Shown here piece by piece: positions 15,230-24,885 of a DNA stretch of 44,634 nucleotides. Both the position numbers and the translations under genes were made by a program. Each line of letters begins with the position of its first letter. The stretch's first letter is position 1. The notes under the pieces were generated by a model. The model saw only the letters and a list, made by a program, of their open reading frames with translations, made no database searches and was not told the DNA's origin. This DNA comes from Verrucomicrobiota bacterium. GTDB lineage: Bacteria > Verrucomicrobiota > Verrucomicrobiia > Verrucomicrobiales > Akkermansiaceae. Location of the stretch: contig JAPLUI010000185.1 in NCBI GenBank assembly GCA_026397725.1, forward strand, positions 1-44,634, read 5' to 3'.

Positions 15230-16129
15230 GTGCCCGAAGCCCTCCTATATGCCGACGCCGAGTTGCTGGCCGGCTCCCGTGACCTGCTGCTGCTGGCGCA
15301 GTGTCTGGTCGAGGGATATGCCCACGGGTTGCACCGCAGCCCATACGCCGGCAGCAGCCAGGAGTTCGCCTCCTACCGCGCCTTCCTCCCCGGCGACCCC
15401 CTGCAGCGCATCGACTGGAAAGTTTACGGCCGGACCGACGACCTCTACGTGCGCGAATTCGAGCAGGAGACCAACCTGCGTGCCTACCTGTTCCTGGACG
15501 GCAGCCGCAGCATGGATTTCGGGGCCGGGGCCGGCAACAAATTTCTCTATGGCCGCTTGCTCTGCGCGGTGCTGGCCGTCCTGCTGCGTCGCCAGCAGGA
15601 TGCGCCCGGGTTGGTGGTGTTCGGCAAGGGGAACTCCATTTCCTTGGAGGACTGGTGGCCGCCAAGCACCCGCCGGGACCATCTCGAACATCTGGTTCAC
15701 CACCTCGAAACCTCGGTCGCAGACGGTCCCCACGACCACCTGGGCGGCCTCGCCGACCTGGTTGACGATTGCCACCGGCGTTCGTTGGCCGCTCTCATCA
15801 CCGACGCCCTGGTGGACCCCGCCGAGCTTAAGGACATGCTGGGCCGCTTGCGGATGCGCGGAACCAAGGTCATCCTGTTCCACCTGCTCGCCAGGGAGGA
15901 GTTGGAGCCCCGCATCGACGACGAGGTGGTGCTGGTCGACCGGGAGACCGGAGCCGAACGCGCGGTGGACGGCGCGGCCTACGGTCGCCTGTATGCAGAG
16001 AACCTGGCCCGCGTCCGCGCCGACATCGAGCAGGTCTGCCACGACACGGAAACCGAATACTGCTTCCTGCCCACCGACCAACCCCTGGACGACGCCCTGC
16101 GCCGTTTTCTTTTATTGAAATCAGAATGA
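15230..16129 (+). CDS. DUF58 vWA-like protein
   Basis: A 299-aa protein beginning at a GTG (VPEALLYADAELL). The DUF58 signature SYRAFLPGDPLQRIDWKVYGRTDDLYVREFEQE is at residues ~48-80, followed by a metal-ion-dependent adhesion motif DGSRS (90-94), satisfying DxSxS. DUF58 proteins are usual partners of MoxR ATPases and probably deliver or recruit the client. Its stop overlaps the start of the BatA-like gene (ATGA at 16126-16129), indicating translational coupling. Confidence 0.88.
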   Translation: MPEALLYADAELLAGSRDLLLLAQCLVEGYAHGLHRSPYAGSSQEFASYRAFLPGDPLQRIDWKVYGRTDDLYVREFEQETNLRAYLFLDGSRSMDFGAGAGNKFLYGRLLCAVLAVLLRRQQDAPGLVVFGKGNSISLEDWWPPSTRRDHLEHLVHHLETSVADGPHDHLGGLADLVDDCHRRSLAALITDALVDPAELKDMLGRLRMRGTKVILFHLLAREELEPRIDDEVVLVDRETGAERAVDGAAYGRLYAENLARVRADIEQVCHDTETEYCFLPTDQPLDDALRRFLLLKSE

Positions 16130-18249
16130 CAATCGCGATCATTATGATAGGGCCGTGGTTCGCGGTGGCGGGGCTGGCAGCGGTCGGCCTGGTGGTCTGG
16201 ATGCACCTCTACCAGCGGGTGGCCAGCCGGCGCATGCCGGTCAGTTCCCTGCGCCTGGTGCCGGAGACGCCGCGGGTCGCCCGGAGCAGGCGGCGGATAC
16301 GGCGTTGGCCGTTGTTCCTGCTGCGTGCCCTGGGGGTGCTGCTGCTGGGAGCGGCATTTGCCCGGCCGGGTCTGCCGGGAGGCGGGCAAGCTCCGGTGGG
16401 GGGGAGGGAAACGGTCGTCTTCGTGCTTGACCGGTCCGGCAGTATGGCCATGCGCTCCGCCGAGGGGGCTTCGGCCTGGGAGGAGGCCCGGAAGCAGGTG
16501 CAAAGCCGCCTCGCCGGCCTGCACCCGGAAAGCCGGGTCCGACTGTTTTGTTTTCCGCCGGCGGCCGTGGGCGGCGACTGGTCCAGCCCCGCCGCGATGC
16601 GCAAGTTGGTGGTCGGCCTGACCCCGAGCCTGGCCGACGGCCGTCCCTTCGACGCGCTGCGCGAGGCCGCCGAAGCCCTCGCCCGGTTCCGCAGCGACAT
16701 GCCGGAATCGCTGGAGGTCGTCGGCGACCTGCAACGGCAGGGGTGGGAAGAGATCGACACGCTCACACTTCCGGAGGAACTGCGGGTCCACGTCAGCCAG
16801 ACGGGCGCTCCCGAAGCGGCCAATCGCAGTCTGTCGCTGCAGGTGCGTGGAAGCGACCAGTTGCGCCGCGGGGTGGTGGAGGTGGTCGGCGGCACGACGC
16901 CCTTGATTGTAATAGACCGGGTCGGCGAGGGCGGCGAGGTCGCCGAGCGGGAAATCCCCTTGCCCGACAAGGTCGCCGAGCGGGAAATCCCCTTGCCCGA
17001 CAAGGTCGTGGAACTGCCATACCGGGCTGCCGCCAACGGGTGGGTGCGCCGGGAAGTCGCCTTCCGCCAGGCCACCGATGGGCTGGCGGAGGACGACCGC
17101 TTGTTCGATGCGTTTTTGGTGACCCCCGAAATCCCGGTTTACTTGCTGGAGCCCCATCCGGAACGCGATGCATTCCTGCAAACGACCTTCTTCCTGCACC
17201 AGGCCCTGCGCCCAACGGCTGGGGACGCCGCCGCAGATTCCCGGTTCCTGCCACGGGTGGTGTCGGTTAAGGATGCCGCTGACGCCCTGCACGCCTTGGC
17301 AGGCCGCGAGGCCGTGGTGGTGGTGCCGCCACTGGCAACCTGGCCGACGGAGTTGCCTGCGGCGGTGGAGGCGTTTCTTCGGCAGGGCGGTGGGGTGGTG
17401 TTTTTTGCCGGTCCGGATCTTCAGCCCCCGGCCTACGCTGCGGCCTGGCGGGACTTGCTGCCCGCGTTGCCCGGCGAGACCCTGCCCGTGGAACTCAGCC
17501 TGGCGCTTCCCCCAATCGGCGAAACGCACCCGATCTGGGGAGGATTTAGCGAGGACCTGCGGCAAGCCTTGCGCAAGGTGCCACTTAAAAAGCGCTTCGC
17601 CCTGGCCGTCGCCGAGGGTGCCGAGGTGACGGCACGCTATGCCGACGAGGTGCCGCTGGTGGTGCGACGGCAGGTGGGGAGCGGCCGGGTGGTCTTCGTC
17701 AACACCAGTCCCGACCGGGCCTGGGGCGATTGGCCGGCCGACGGTGCCCAGTTCGTGCCCACGATGCACATGCTCATGTCCGCAGTGTTGACCTCGACGT
17801 CCCAGGCCCTGCGCAACAGCCCCGGTGCCGGGATCGTGGGCGTTCCCTTTGACGTCCGGGTCGATCAGGCCTCGGCAGGCGTCCCCCTGCGGACGGGCGA
17901 CCGCGCCCTGCGGGCCGACGAACAGGGCTGGGTGCGGGGCCTCAGCTTCGACCATCCGGGCCTGTTCGACATCCTGACGGAAAACGGTCGCGTCGTGCGG
18001 CCGGTGGCGGTGAATTTTCCCCCCGATGAGAGTCGGCGGGAGTTCTTCCGCCCGGCGATCCTGCAACGGCAGATCGAGGCACGCCGACGGGTCGCGGGTG
18101 CCGACGGGGATGCCCCGCGGATCAACCTGGCCTCCGAGTCCGGTTGGTGGCGATGGATCCTCGCCGCCCTGGCGGTGGTGTGGCTGGTGGAGCCGTGGCT
18201 GGCGTTTCGGCCTGCCCGCGACCTCGGCTCGAAAGGACTTGCATCATGA
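16126..18249 (+). CDS. BatA-like N-terminal membrane vWA protein
   Basis: A 707-aa membrane protein. Two N-terminal helices (residues ~8-27 and ~62-80) flank the conserved HLYQRVASRRMPVSSLRLVPETPR loop of BatA N-terminal double-membrane domains. The vWA domain starts at FVLDRSGSM (MIDAS D102, S104, S106). A C-terminal helix (WILAALAVVWLVEPW) closes the protein, so most of it is periplasmic between the second and third helices. Residues ~272-293 are an exact repeat of VAEREIPLPDK. ATGA overlaps link it to both neighbours. Likely partners are the MoxR and DUF58 proteins upstream. Confidence 0.85.
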   Translation: MTIAIIMIGPWFAVAGLAAVGLVVWMHLYQRVASRRMPVSSLRLVPETPRVARSRRRIRRWPLFLLRALGVLLLGAAFARPGLPGGGQAPVGGRETVVFVLDRSGSMAMRSAEGASAWEEARKQVQSRLAGLHPESRVRLFCFPPAAVGGDWSSPAAMRKLVVGLTPSLADGRPFDALREAAEALARFRSDMPESLEVVGDLQRQGWEEIDTLTLPEELRVHVSQTGAPEAANRSLSLQVRGSDQLRRGVVEVVGGTTPLIVIDRVGEGGEVAEREIPLPDKVAEREIPLPDKVVELPYRAAANGWVRREVAFRQATDGLAEDDRLFDAFLVTPEIPVYLLEPHPERDAFLQTTFFLHQALRPTAGDAAADSRFLPRVVSVKDAADALHALAGREAVVVVPPLATWPTELPAAVEAFLRQGGGVVFFAGPDLQPPAYAAAWRDLLPALPGETLPVELSLALPPIGETHPIWGGFSEDLRQALRKVPLKKRFALAVAEGAEVTARYADEVPLVVRRQVGSGRVVFVNTSPDRAWGDWPADGAQFVPTMHMLMSAVLTSTSQALRNSPGAGIVGVPFDVRVDQASAGVPLRTGDRALRADEQGWVRGLSFDHPGLFDILTENGRVVRPVAVNFPPDESRREFFRPAILQRQIEARRRVAGADGDAPRINLASESGWWRWILAALAVVWLVEPWLAFRPARDLGSKGLAS
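16939..17004 (+). repeat. Exact 33-bp in-frame tandem duplication in the BatA-like gene
   Basis: 16939-16971 and 16972-17004 are identical and code VAEREIPLPDK twice. Complete identity, including third positions, indicates a recent slip. Confidence 0.95.
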
Positions 18250-20711
18250 CTGAAATCCAACAAATCATTCAAAATGCGCTGGAACGTTACCGCGGCATCC
18301 GGCGGCAGCGGGCTTGGCTGGCGGCCTTCGCGGCGTTTGTCGTGGTCATGGCTCTAACAGCCTTGCTCGACCGGATGTGGATATTTTCGGGTTGGGTGCG
18401 GTGGTCGGGATGGATCGCGGGGCTTGCCGCCGCCGCGTGGGCGGCCCGGCGTGCCGCCGGACCGGCTTGCCCCGATGCGTCAGCCCTCGCCCACCGGGTG
18501 GAGGCGGAGGCGGGGGAAACCGTGCCGGTGGTGGCCACCGCCATCGATCCGGCCGTGCGCCGGACCGCCGGGAACGAAGCGCTTGCCGGGGTGATGCTTG
18601 ATCGCCTCGACCTCCGGGCCGCCGAGGCGATCCGGGTTGCGCCGCCGACGTTCCGGGGCCGGTTGCGGGCACCCGCCGTCCTGGCCGTGGCGGCAACGGC
18701 CGCACTGGTGGCGCTGGTTGCCCTGCAGGGCGGAAACGGCCTGCTGCGCATGATGATTCCTTGGTATGTGTCGCCCTACACCTCGCTGGCCTTGGAGGGG
18801 CCGACGGGTGCCTTGGCCGAGGGACGGGCCTTCACCCTGACCGCGCGGGTGTCGGGTGTGCCGGTCGGGAAGGTGACTCTTTACCGGCAGAACTCGCCGG
18901 AGCCGTTGGCGGAAGCCGTGCCCGACCCACAAGGCCTCGTGCGCCTGGCGGTGGACGGGCTGGACAACCCGGCCGACTTCGTGGCCCGGGGGGGAGACGG
19001 GCAGTCCGAACCGCTGCGCGTCGAGCCCTACCCGTTGCCCCGTATCAACTCTTTCGAGATCGCCGTCACCCCGCCCGCCTACGCCGCTCACGCGGCGGAC
19101 ACCGAGACCACGCCCTCCTTTTCGGTGCTTCGCGACAGCCGGTTGCGCTACCGCCTGCACCTCAAGGCACCTGCGGTCTCGGTTGCGATCGAACGCAGCG
19201 CGGCCCCGCGCAAGGAGGAACGGGTGACCCGCAAAGAACTCACGAATCTTAAACGCGACCTCTATGGGCGGATCATCGCAGCCGAAGACAAGAACGCGAA
19301 TGAGCCCATCGGCCCCGTTTTCCGTCCCGACCCGGCCGATCCACTGGTATGGGAGACCGACTGGGATCTCCCCGACCCGGAGGACATCGTGTACCGGCTG
19401 GTGATCGAGGGCGGGCACGGCGACCAGGTGCGCAACGACGAACCGTGGCGCATCAACGTCCTCCCGGATGCCCCGCCAGAGGTGCGCATCCAGAGCCACA
19501 ACGGGGCCGAGGCGATCCGCATCGGGAACGAGACGGTACGTTTCAACCTGAGCGCGGTGGACGATGTCCGCCTGGCTGCGGTCCGCCTGGTTTTCCGCAA
19601 ACCGGGCCACCCTCACACGCGCCAGGAGATCAAACTGCCCGCAGACACGGGCCGCACCTGGTCCGGTGCGGAACTGCTGGCGCTGGCACCCCTGGACGTG
19701 AAGCCCTTGGACATCATCGCGGTGCATGCCGAGGCGGAAGATTCCAACACCCTGGACGGGCCGGGAGTGGGCCGCTCGGAAGTCGTGTATCTCGAGGTGC
19801 CGCTCCCGGAATCCGACGATGGCGGCGGCGGTGGCGGCGGCGGTGGCGGCGGTGGCCCCCCGCCGATCAACCCGTTGGAGATCCAGATGGAGATTCTCAA
19901 GGCGACGGTGGTCCTCCAGGACAACGCGCTGGCGAGTGATCGGGAAGCCATCGCGCACGACCAGCGGCAGAACGCGGTGTACGCCGGCATCATCGAGCGT
20001 GCGGTGGAGGCGAAAGGGCTCGGGGACTTGGCATTGGCCTTGCACAAGGCGCGGGTGTCGATGGAGGAGGCGACCCGCGTGCTCGATACGCAGCCGCCCG
20101 TGAAGGCGGTTCCCGCCGAGGAGGCCGCGCTGGGTTTCCTGATCGACGCCTCCAAGCTGCTTGAGGACGCGAAGGATGCGTTTGAGCCGGGCGAAGGGGA
20201 GGGCATGATGACTTTCAGCCTGCGCCCGCCCCGCGCCAAGGCTCCCTCTGCAAAAGACCCGAATGCCAAGAAAGGGGAGCAGGAACGGGAATCCCTCCGC
20301 AAGCTCATGGAAGAGGTGCAACGCCAACTGGCCGAGCAGCAGAAGCTCAACCAAAGCAAAGGCGAGACCGCCGCGCGTGCCAGCCAGCAGCAATCGCTGG
20401 CGCAAGATGCGCGTTCGGCAGCGAGCCAGGCGGGCAGCATCCAGGCCTCGTCCGCTCACCACGGCGACCCACAGGCAGCCGCCAAGGATCTCGAGCGGGC
20501 GGCCGGGCTCCAGGACGACACCGCCGAAGCCCTGGCCGGCGGGGACGGCAAAGCAAGCACCCAGTTGGGCGTGCAAAGCGCCGCAGCCCTGGCGAAAGCC
20601 CTGCGTGAACTCGCGGCCCAACTGGAAACCGGAACCTTTGAAAGCGAGGCTTATCCCCCGGGTTACGAGCGGCTGGTGAGCGACTACCTGCGATCAATTT
20701 CTTACGAGTGA
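18246..20711 (+). CDS. DUF4175-like membrane protein with coiled-coil C-terminus
   Basis: An 821-aa protein from the ATG giving MTEIQQIIQNALERY, which overlaps the BatA-like stop by ATGA. N-terminal membrane helices (~22-60 and ~140-160) are followed by a large beta-rich periplasmic part with TPPAYAAHAADTETTPSF and VNVL/INVLPDAPPEVRI-type segments. A run of 12 glycines (about 19818-19855) leads to a Gln- and Ala-rich helical end (LRKLMEEVQRQLAEQQKLNQ), probably coiled coil. The layout matches DUF4175-type proteins found in vWA-MoxR operons of Planctomycetes, Verrucomicrobia and others. Molecular role is unknown; a scaffold function is inferred from location. Confidence 0.75.
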   Translation: MTEIQQIIQNALERYRGIRRQRAWLAAFAAFVVVMALTALLDRMWIFSGWVRWSGWIAGLAAAAWAARRAAGPACPDASALAHRVEAEAGETVPVVATAIDPAVRRTAGNEALAGVMLDRLDLRAAEAIRVAPPTFRGRLRAPAVLAVAATAALVALVALQGGNGLLRMMIPWYVSPYTSLALEGPTGALAEGRAFTLTARVSGVPVGKVTLYRQNSPEPLAEAVPDPQGLVRLAVDGLDNPADFVARGGDGQSEPLRVEPYPLPRINSFEIAVTPPAYAAHAADTETTPSFSVLRDSRLRYRLHLKAPAVSVAIERSAAPRKEERVTRKELTNLKRDLYGRIIAAEDKNANEPIGPVFRPDPADPLVWETDWDLPDPEDIVYRLVIEGGHGDQVRNDEPWRINVLPDAPPEVRIQSHNGAEAIRIGNETVRFNLSAVDDVRLAAVRLVFRKPGHPHTRQEIKLPADTGRTWSGAELLALAPLDVKPLDIIAVHAEAEDSNTLDGPGVGRSEVVYLEVPLPESDDGGGGGGGGGGGGPPPINPLEIQMEILKATVVLQDNALASDREAIAHDQRQNAVYAGIIERAVEAKGLGDLALALHKARVSMEEATRVLDTQPPVKAVPAEEAALGFLIDASKLLEDAKDAFEPGEGEGMMTFSLRPPRAKAPSAKDPNAKKGEQERESLRKLMEEVQRQLAEQQKLNQSKGETAARASQQQSLAQDARSAASQAGSIQASSAHHGDPQAAAKDLERAAGLQDDTAEALAGGDGKASTQLGVQSAAALAKALRELAAQLETGTFESEAYPPGYERLVSDYLRSISYE

Positions 20712-22975
20712 ATACCATGGAGTGGAGCCCCTACCCAGCCTGGAACTGGATCGCCGCCGGCGTATCCATCCTCTTCGCCGCCATGGCCTGGCGCACCCTG
20801 CGGGTGCCGCACGGCCCACCGCTGGGCCTGCGCTTGCTCTGGCTGGCCTTGCGCGGCGCGTTGCTGGCGCTCTTGCTCGCGATCCTACTCCATCCGCACC
20901 GGGTGGAACGCCGCGAGTTCCGCGAACCCCTGGACGTGGCCGTGCTGCTCGACGACTCGGCGAGCATGAGCCTGCGTGACGAACCCGGCACTCCGCCCCG
21001 GCTGGAACAACTGAAGGAATGCGCCGGGGCCATGCGGACGTTGGCCGGGGGCGGCATCCGCCTGCGCTGGTACCGCTTTGCCGATGACGCCCAACCGGTC
21101 AGCGGGCCTGAGGCCATCACCGCAACGGGCCGCGACTCCCGCATCGGCAAGGCTCTCGAGACCGTGCTGGGCGACGAGCGCACCCGCTCCCTGGGTGCGG
21201 TGATCCTGGCGAGCGACGGGCAGACGCCCGACCCGGACGCGGCCCGTCGGGCGGCACGCCTCTACCGGCAGGCCAACATCCCCCTCTACACCCTCCTGGT
21301 GGGAACCCCGGAGGAGTCCCCGGATCTATGGCTGTCCGACCTCACCGCCGCCCAGGAATCGCTCTACAGCCTCCGGGTCCGCTTGTCGGGAACGCTGCAC
21401 GCCCCAGGGTTTGTCGGCCGCAAGGTCTCGCTACGGGTGCATTGTGAAGGACGCCTCGTTCACGAATCCTTCGAGACCGTCGAAGCTGACGCCAAGCCAT
21501 TCGAACGCACGTTCGACACCCCCTTCACCGGGTTTCACCGCTATCAGGTGGAGGTGCGCCCGGAACAGGGCGAGCGGCTCACCGACAACAACACGGGCGT
21601 GGTCGGGGCCGAGGTGCTCGACCGCAAGATCCGGGTCATCAACATGGAGGGCACACCCAACGCCGGCCACTATCTGGAAAACGCGCTGGAGGCCGATCCC
21701 GACATCGAGGTCACTAGCTTGTTCTTTCCCCAGACCGAATCCTTCGACGCCTCCCGCAAGATTCCGTTCACCATTGATGCCGACGGGCGCAAGGTTTACA
21801 ACATCGCCCATCCGATCAAGGGCTACCCGCGGACGCTCCAGGAAATGCTGACCTACGACGTGGTGATCAACAGCGACATCTACAAGGAGGCGTTCACCCC
21901 GGAGCAGCTCGACCTCACCGTGGCTCTGGTGGAGGAGCATGGCGGGGGCTTCGTGATGGTGGGTGGCAGCACCGCCTTCGGGGCGGGCCACTACGACGAG
22001 ACCGTGATCGACAAGCTGATGCCGGTGGACGTTTACGGCAACGAGGGTATGAAGTGGTCAGGCTTCAAACTGCAAGTCCCCGAGGAAATGCTCGACCACC
22101 CAGTCATGGCACTTGGTGCCACTCGGGAAGAGACCGCGCGGATCTGGCGCGAACGGTTTCCGGGTTTCACCGGGCTCAACACCGTGAACCGGGCCAAGCC
22201 GGGCGCCCGGGTGCTGGCCTTCAACGCCGACCAGTCCAACGACTATGGCCCGCTGGTGGTCTTTGCCGTGCAGCAGATCGGTCGCGGGCGCACCATGGCC
22301 TTCACCTCCGACACCACCCAGAGTTGGGGCAGCCAGTTCCACACCCAGTTCGGGACCTCGGCGGACAAAACCCTCTACTACCGGCGCTTCTGGAACCAGG
22401 CCGTCCGCTGGCTGGCCGCCGACCGCATTCGTCGCAAGAGTGGCGAACTCAAGGTACACTTGGACCACAGTGTCGCGGTGCCCGGCGAAAGCGTCGATGT
22501 GCGCATCCCGTTTCCGCCCACCTACCCTGATGCGGCCATCACCTTGCGGCAGGGATTGCCGGGGGAGGAAGCTGCCCCCGTGGAGTTGATCCGCGACGAA
22601 GTGACCCGCACCTGGCATGCCGAGGTTCCGATGAAGACCCAGGGCGAATGGATCTTCACCGCAGGTTTGCCGCGCCCCGGCTTGGATCCACTCTTCGCCC
22701 ACGCCCTCGTCAACGTGGTCCCGGACACCCGCGAGTATGCGTCCACCGCGGCCAATCGCGACCTGATGGCGGAACTCGCCCAACTCGGCGGCGGCCGCTT
22801 GCTGGAGCACGACCCCAAAACCTGGTCGGTAAAGGTCGATCCTCGCGGCAGCCGCATCATCGAATACGGCCGGCGGGCCGTTTGGGATCGCTGGTGGATG
22901 ATGGCCTTGCTGCTCGCCCTGCTCACGGTGGAATGGGGCCTGCGCCGCCGCTGGATCGGTGGGGGCGTGGCGTGA
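20708..22975 (+). CDS. Membrane vWA/glutamine-amidotransferase-like protein
   Basis: A 755-aa protein if the GTG overlapping the preceding TGA is used; an ATG three codons later is equally plausible. Two N-terminal helices (~12-30, ~40-62) precede a vWA domain with LLDDSASM (MIDAS D82, S84, S86). Residues ~300-560 resemble the class-I glutamine-amidotransferase-like fold found in such proteins (RVINMEGTPNAGHYLENAL, GGGFVMVGGSTAFGAGHY, RGRTMAFTSDTTQSWG) without an evident nucleophilic Cys. A last helix (WWMMALLLALLTVEWGL) anchors the C-terminus. It is the final gene of the operon beginning at 12810 or 14233. Confidence 0.83.
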   Translation: MNTMEWSPYPAWNWIAAGVSILFAAMAWRTLRVPHGPPLGLRLLWLALRGALLALLLAILLHPHRVERREFREPLDVAVLLDDSASMSLRDEPGTPPRLEQLKECAGAMRTLAGGGIRLRWYRFADDAQPVSGPEAITATGRDSRIGKALETVLGDERTRSLGAVILASDGQTPDPDAARRAARLYRQANIPLYTLLVGTPEESPDLWLSDLTAAQESLYSLRVRLSGTLHAPGFVGRKVSLRVHCEGRLVHESFETVEADAKPFERTFDTPFTGFHRYQVEVRPEQGERLTDNNTGVVGAEVLDRKIRVINMEGTPNAGHYLENALEADPDIEVTSLFFPQTESFDASRKIPFTIDADGRKVYNIAHPIKGYPRTLQEMLTYDVVINSDIYKEAFTPEQLDLTVALVEEHGGGFVMVGGSTAFGAGHYDETVIDKLMPVDVYGNEGMKWSGFKLQVPEEMLDHPVMALGATREETARIWRERFPGFTGLNTVNRAKPGARVLAFNADQSNDYGPLVVFAVQQIGRGRTMAFTSDTTQSWGSQFHTQFGTSADKTLYYRRFWNQAVRWLAADRIRRKSGELKVHLDHSVAVPGESVDVRIPFPPTYPDAAITLRQGLPGEEAAPVELIRDEVTRTWHAEVPMKTQGEWIFTAGLPRPGLDPLFAHALVNVVPDTREYASTAANRDLMAELAQLGGGRLLEHDPKTWSVKVDPRGSRIIEYGRRAVWDRWWMMALLLALLTVEWGLRRRWIGGGVA

Positions 22976-23004
22976 AGAAACCTGCTAACAAAGAATGATC
23001 GGAT

Positions 23005-23033
23005 AGACAGAAGACTCGGAGACAGAGGACAGA
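23005..23033 (+). repeat. AGACNNN heptanucleotide array
   Basis: agacaga, agactcg, one extra g, then agacaga and ggacaga. The complement of 23117-23141 carries related AGAC heptads (gtcttgt, gtcttgc, a, gtcttgt on the plus strand), so the two arrays face each other around an 85-bp centre. Confidence 0.7.
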
Positions 23034-23163
23034 AGCAAGCTTTCGCCAGCCCATGGGAAGCCCTGTAGCGTCGCTCTATGAGCGTCGATGCTCATGCGGA
23101 GGCGTGCAGTTCTCTACGTCTTGTGTCTTGCAGTCTTGTCTCTATTAACAGTCATTCTTATAC

Positions 23164-23191
23164 TTGAATGTTGAAAATTGAATGTTGAATG
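23164..23191 (+). repeat. TTGAATG heptanucleotide array
   Basis: Four units: ttgaatg, ttgaaaa, ttgaatg, ttgaatg. The array sits 22 bp before the dispersed repeat copy at 23213. Confidence 0.85.
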
Positions 23192-23212
23192 TTCAGTCCG
23201 AAGAGAACTTCT

Positions 23213-23281
23213 CTTCCCCGCCCTCCGGTCTGGCCACCGGCTCTTTCAACGGCCTTCACCACAAAAGCAAATTCCTTGCAG
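23213..23281 (+). repeat. Dispersed leader repeat, copy 1
   Basis: Shares cccgccctccggtc, ggccaccggctctttcaac and aaagcaaattcct with the copies at 25446, 27520 and 33624. In this copy no intact plus-strand gene follows. Confidence 0.85.
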
Positions 23282-23388
23282 TTGATGCTGCTGGCCGACG
23301 CTTATCCGCGTGTTTATGGTTGGAAAAATGGCGGGGCGCCCCCGTTGTCATGTTAGAAAATGGCGGGCTGGCAGTGGGCGCTGCGGCA

Positions 23389-24684
23389 TCAATGGGTTTG
23401 AATGGCAATGTTGCGGAAAGCGACCGGGTCGTTGTGGCCGGCGAAGCCGAAGAAGCCGTGGCTGCGGTCTTTGCCGGGGTGGGCGCTATTACCCATGACC
23501 GTGGCCATGTCGACCTTGCTGAGGTCGGCGTTGAGGATCACGAATCCGTTCAACTCCACCTTGATGACCGGACCGATGACCGTCACTTCCTGGAAGTTCC
23601 ATTCGCCAATCGGCCGCTGGTAACCGCGCTGCGCGGCAACCATGCCGTAGGCCGAACCGTGCGCCTGGCGCGGGTCGATCTGGCTCTTGGTCGCGGCTTC
23701 GTAATTGTCATCGAGCACCTGGCACTCGCACATGCCGTCGTAGGCGGTGTTGCCGGTGCCCGGGTAGCGGATGCAGAGCCCGTTGTTGCCCCCGGGTGGC
23801 AGCTTGAACTCAAACCGGGCGGTGAAATTTGTCAGGTCGTCCTGGTGGTAGATATTGCCGCCCTTTTGAGGCTTGCAGCGGATGGCCCCATCCACCACCT
23901 CGTAGTTGTCGATTTCGCCGGCCCAGCCAGCGAGATCCTTGCCATTGAAGATCGGCCTGAATCCATCGGCCGCTTGCGCCGCCAGCAGTTGGTTGGCTTC
24001 CGGGCCGCCGATTTCGCGGATGAAGAGATGGCGCCACTGGATCGGCGCGCCGTGGGTCTGCAAACAGATCGGCCCCTTGTTGGGAATGGCGACCTTGCGG
24101 TCGTAGTAGTTCTCGAGAATGGCGTGCTTGACCGTCTGCTTGCCGTTGAGCCAAACGCTGACGCGGGCACCCACCATCACCACCCGCAAGGCATTCCATT
24201 CGCCGGCCGCGTTGTCGGCCTGCACGAGCGGATCCTTGCCCGGCGTCCCGGGGCTGTTGTTCCAGAGGCCGCCGCTGCCTTTCTGCGCGCCGTTAGGCCA
24301 TTCCCTCTCGTTGGCCGGATCCCAGATTTGGACTTGGGGGACATTGCGCAGGTAAATGCCGGAATCGCCCTTGGGGGCCATGTTATATTCCACCAGCAAT
24401 TCAAAGTCGCCGTACTCCTTTTCAGTTGTGGCGTACTTGCCAGCCCCGTCGTTATGGAGTTCGCCAGCGACGGCCTGCCAGTGCCGCCGCATGTCGGCCG
24501 TCCAGTCCTTGACCAGCGCGGCGCGCTGGTCCTCGGGCATGGCTGCCAGAATCCGGGGGTCGGACGTGTCGCCGCCACGCCAACCGCTGAGGTCGGTGCC
24601 ATTGAACAGGGCGGTGAAGCCCGCGGGCGGGGTTTGGGCCGCCCCGAGGACGGTGGTGGCGAGAAATAGGGGTAGGAGGCGCAT
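23389..24684 (-). CDS. Secreted two-domain DUF1080 protein (3-keto-disaccharide hydrolase-like)
   Basis: A 431-aa protein from the ATG giving MRLLPLFLATTVLGAAQTPP, a clear signal peptide; seven further in-frame codons upstream are left out. It holds two tandem DUF1080 (concanavalin-like) domains: GFTALFNGTDLSGWRG ... GDSGIYLRNVPQVQIWDP ... WNALRVVMVGARVSVWLNG, and FRPIFNGKDLAGWAGEIDNYEV ... NNGLCIRYPG ... EVTVIGPVIKVELNGFVI. Proteins of this family hydrolyse 3-keto-glycosides or bind glycans in the periplasm. It is divergent from the sialate esterase remnant, with ~200 bp between them. Confidence 0.88.
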   Translation of the reverse strand: MRLLPLFLATTVLGAAQTPPAGFTALFNGTDLSGWRGGDTSDPRILAAMPEDQRAALVKDWTADMRRHWQAVAGELHNDGAGKYATTEKEYGDFELLVEYNMAPKGDSGIYLRNVPQVQIWDPANEREWPNGAQKGSGGLWNNSPGTPGKDPLVQADNAAGEWNALRVVMVGARVSVWLNGKQTVKHAILENYYDRKVAIPNKGPICLQTHGAPIQWRHLFIREIGGPEANQLLAAQAADGFRPIFNGKDLAGWAGEIDNYEVVDGAIRCKPQKGGNIYHQDDLTNFTARFEFKLPPGGNNGLCIRYPGTGNTAYDGMCECQVLDDNYEAATKSQIDPRQAHGSAYGMVAAQRGYQRPIGEWNFQEVTVIGPVIKVELNGFVILNADLSKVDMATVMGNSAHPGKDRSHGFFGFAGHNDPVAFRNIAIQTH

Positions 24685-24885
24685 GCGCCGACAGCATCGG
24701 GGCAAGGGAAGCGGAATTCAAGGGGAAATTGTCATTCGATTCGCCATCCGCAGTCGCTCATGTTGGGACATCCCCGTGTCCGATCGGACCACGGATTGTC
24801 CCGGCCGGGGCGCTTCTTCCCAACAGGGCCAAGTTCGACAGGCGGCAAAAGTCCGCTTGGTATCCGTGCCTCCACCCTAACTTCG

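Larger units (their letters stand above)
22976..23388. other. Repeat-rich spacer downstream of the vWA operon
   Basis: No gene is supported. It contains AGACNNN heptads on the plus strand (23005-23033) and the same core inverted (about 23118-23139), a gagcgtcgatgctc palindrome (about 23082-23095), four ttgaatg-type heptads (23164-23191), one copy of the dispersed 70-bp repeat (23213-23281), and two copies of aaaatggcggg (about 23325 and 23356). It lies between convergent genes. Confidence 0.7.

Noticed and set aside
15979..18066. 695-codon minus-strand frame antisense to the BatA-like gene
   Set aside because: His/Gln/Arg-rich shadow typical of GC-rich coding DNA read backwards.
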